A stretch of 14,324 nt of DNA, taken from the NCBI GenBank assembly GCA_013334845.1, contig JAAXWV010000010.1, forward strand, positions 1 to 14,324. The letters are read 5' to 3'. The stretch comes from Candidatus Roizmanbacteria bacterium. GTDB lineage: Bacteria; Patescibacteriota; Microgenomatia; UBA1406; GWC2-37-13. Below the pieces are notes generated by a model. That model was not told the DNA's origin and ran no database searches. It saw only the letters and a program-made list of their open reading frames with translations. This document shows, in pieces, positions 13,878-14,324 of the stretch; the stretch's first letter is position 1, and each line of letters starts with the position of its first letter. Both the position numbers and the translations under genes were made by a program.

Positions 13878-14324
13878 ATGGATTGGAGCGACAAAGCGGA
13901 AGTATATCGGGGCAGAAAACCTCGGGAGTCACCGTTGTGGCAACTGTTCGATCATCACTTTGATGAGTTCGAGTACCGGTACGACGATCTTTTCTCTCGT
14001 GAATATGGCTTCTTCCGCCCGGTAATTTCCCATATAGTTCGAAAATACCTGGAATGCGGTGACCTTGATCAGGGTTTTGCCCGGGTACGCTGCCCCGATT
14101 GTCACCATGAGTATCTTCTTGCCTTCAGTTGTCGGGGACGCTGGTTCTGTCCATCATGCCATAGCAAGAAGGTGGTTCAGTTCGGCAGTCATTTGCAGGA
14201 CAACGTTCTTTTCCCAGTCCCGCATCGCCAATATGTATTCAGCATTCCGAAGATCATCCGCACGATGTTGCACACTGGCTCAACTTGCCAAGCAATTTGC
14301 GATCGTAGAGAAAATACCTGCGGA
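13878..14324 (+). CDS. IS91-family transposase, 5' part (runs off the window)
   Basis: 149 codons are visible from the ATG at 13878, with AAAGGG about 7 bases upstream. The protein opens MDWSDKAEVYRGRKP and has the N-terminal pattern of IS91-type rolling-circle (HUH, Y2) transposases. There is a region FFRPVISHIVRKYLECG, then a zinc-binding domain with C72, C75 (VRCPDC), C85 and C91, C94 (FCPSC), then SKKVVQF and VPHRQYVFSIPKIIR (about 114-128). The catalytic HUH and Tyr motifs would lie beyond the window. After residue 128 (14261) the frame departs from the family. In the next frame LAQLAKQFAIVEKIPA looks more like the expected helix, so an indel near 14265 is likely and this copy may be damaged. 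It transposes single-strand DNA without inverted repeats when intact. Confidence 0.85.
   Translation, partial: MDWSDKAEVYRGRKPRESPLWQLFDHHFDEFEYRYDDLFSREYGFFRPVISHIVRKYLECGDLDQGFARVRCPDCHHEYLLAFSCRGRWFCPSCHSKKVVQFGSHLQDNVLFPVPHRQYVFSIPKIIRTMLHTGSTCQAICDRRENTCG
13878..14324 (+). mobile_element. IS91-like insertion element, left part
   Basis: The transposase fragment defines an element whose left boundary is unknown. The repeat module at 13573-13753 is the best candidate for its upstream terminus, because IS91-type elements carry a structured terminus upstream of the transposase. The right terminus lies outside the window. Element type rests on the zinc domain and the HRQYVFSIPK motif; the boundary is inference. 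Confidence 0.6.

Noticed and set aside
13742..13963. 73-codon plus-strand frame at the right end
   Set aside because: Overlaps both the repeat module and the transposase, whose frame has far better evidence.

Overview
The window reads as an accessory, repeatedly invaded stretch of a bacterial chromosome or large plasmid. Three things point to a Gram-negative host, perhaps a Desulfobacterota-like bacterium: the protein families (RecD2-type helicase with a large insertion, secreted thermonuclease, IS91-type transposase, paired tyrosine recombinases), good Shine-Dalgarno sites, and a small protein of a type I associate with sulfate reducers. This placement is an inference from gene style. No rRNA, tRNA, CRISPR array or housekeeping marker fixes it.

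Layout. (1) 1-1917, minus strand: two overlapping tyrosine recombinases. The downstream one is cut off just after its HxxRH box by a patch of short repeats at the window edge. (2) 2001-2182: a structured non-coding module that recurs in the same orientation, ungapped, at 13573-13753. The two copies bracket about 11.4 kb. (3) 2400-8420: an AT-rich island of orphan genes. It starts with a hairpin-rich stretch followed by a small reverse transcriptase broken by one extra base in a C5 run, then a decayed DUF2188-like gene and a small unknown gene, all on plus. Four or five unknown genes follow on minus: a receiver-like protein, a bacterial protein with two C2H2 fingers, a Cys-pair protein and a two-TM membrane protein. 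About 1.1 kb without a convincing gene comes next. (4) 8424-8947: two hairpins and a frameshifted tyrosine-recombinase remnant. (5) 9028-13482, plus strand, less AT-rich and intact: a small conserved-looking protein, a SLOG-type 'putative molybdenum carrier', a secreted SNase with an Ada-like zinc module, a RecD2-type helicase and a small unknown protein. (6) 13573-14324: the second copy of the structured module, then the 5' part of an IS91-family transposase.

How it fits together. The edges and the middle carry recombinase or transposase genes, several damaged, so the cargo probably arrived in more than one event. The most interesting candidate for an undescribed system is the reverse transcriptase with its hairpin-rich upstream region (about 2474-3616), which has the layout of RT/ncRNA defence or DNA-synthesis modules but which I cannot place in a named retron or DRT class. 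The second is the repeated 180-bp module, whose two hairpins keep position while the sequence drifts. A cluster of one-base frameshifts (RT, DUF2188-like gene, integrase remnant) means either that the island is decaying or that the assembly has indel errors. The raw reads would settle this.
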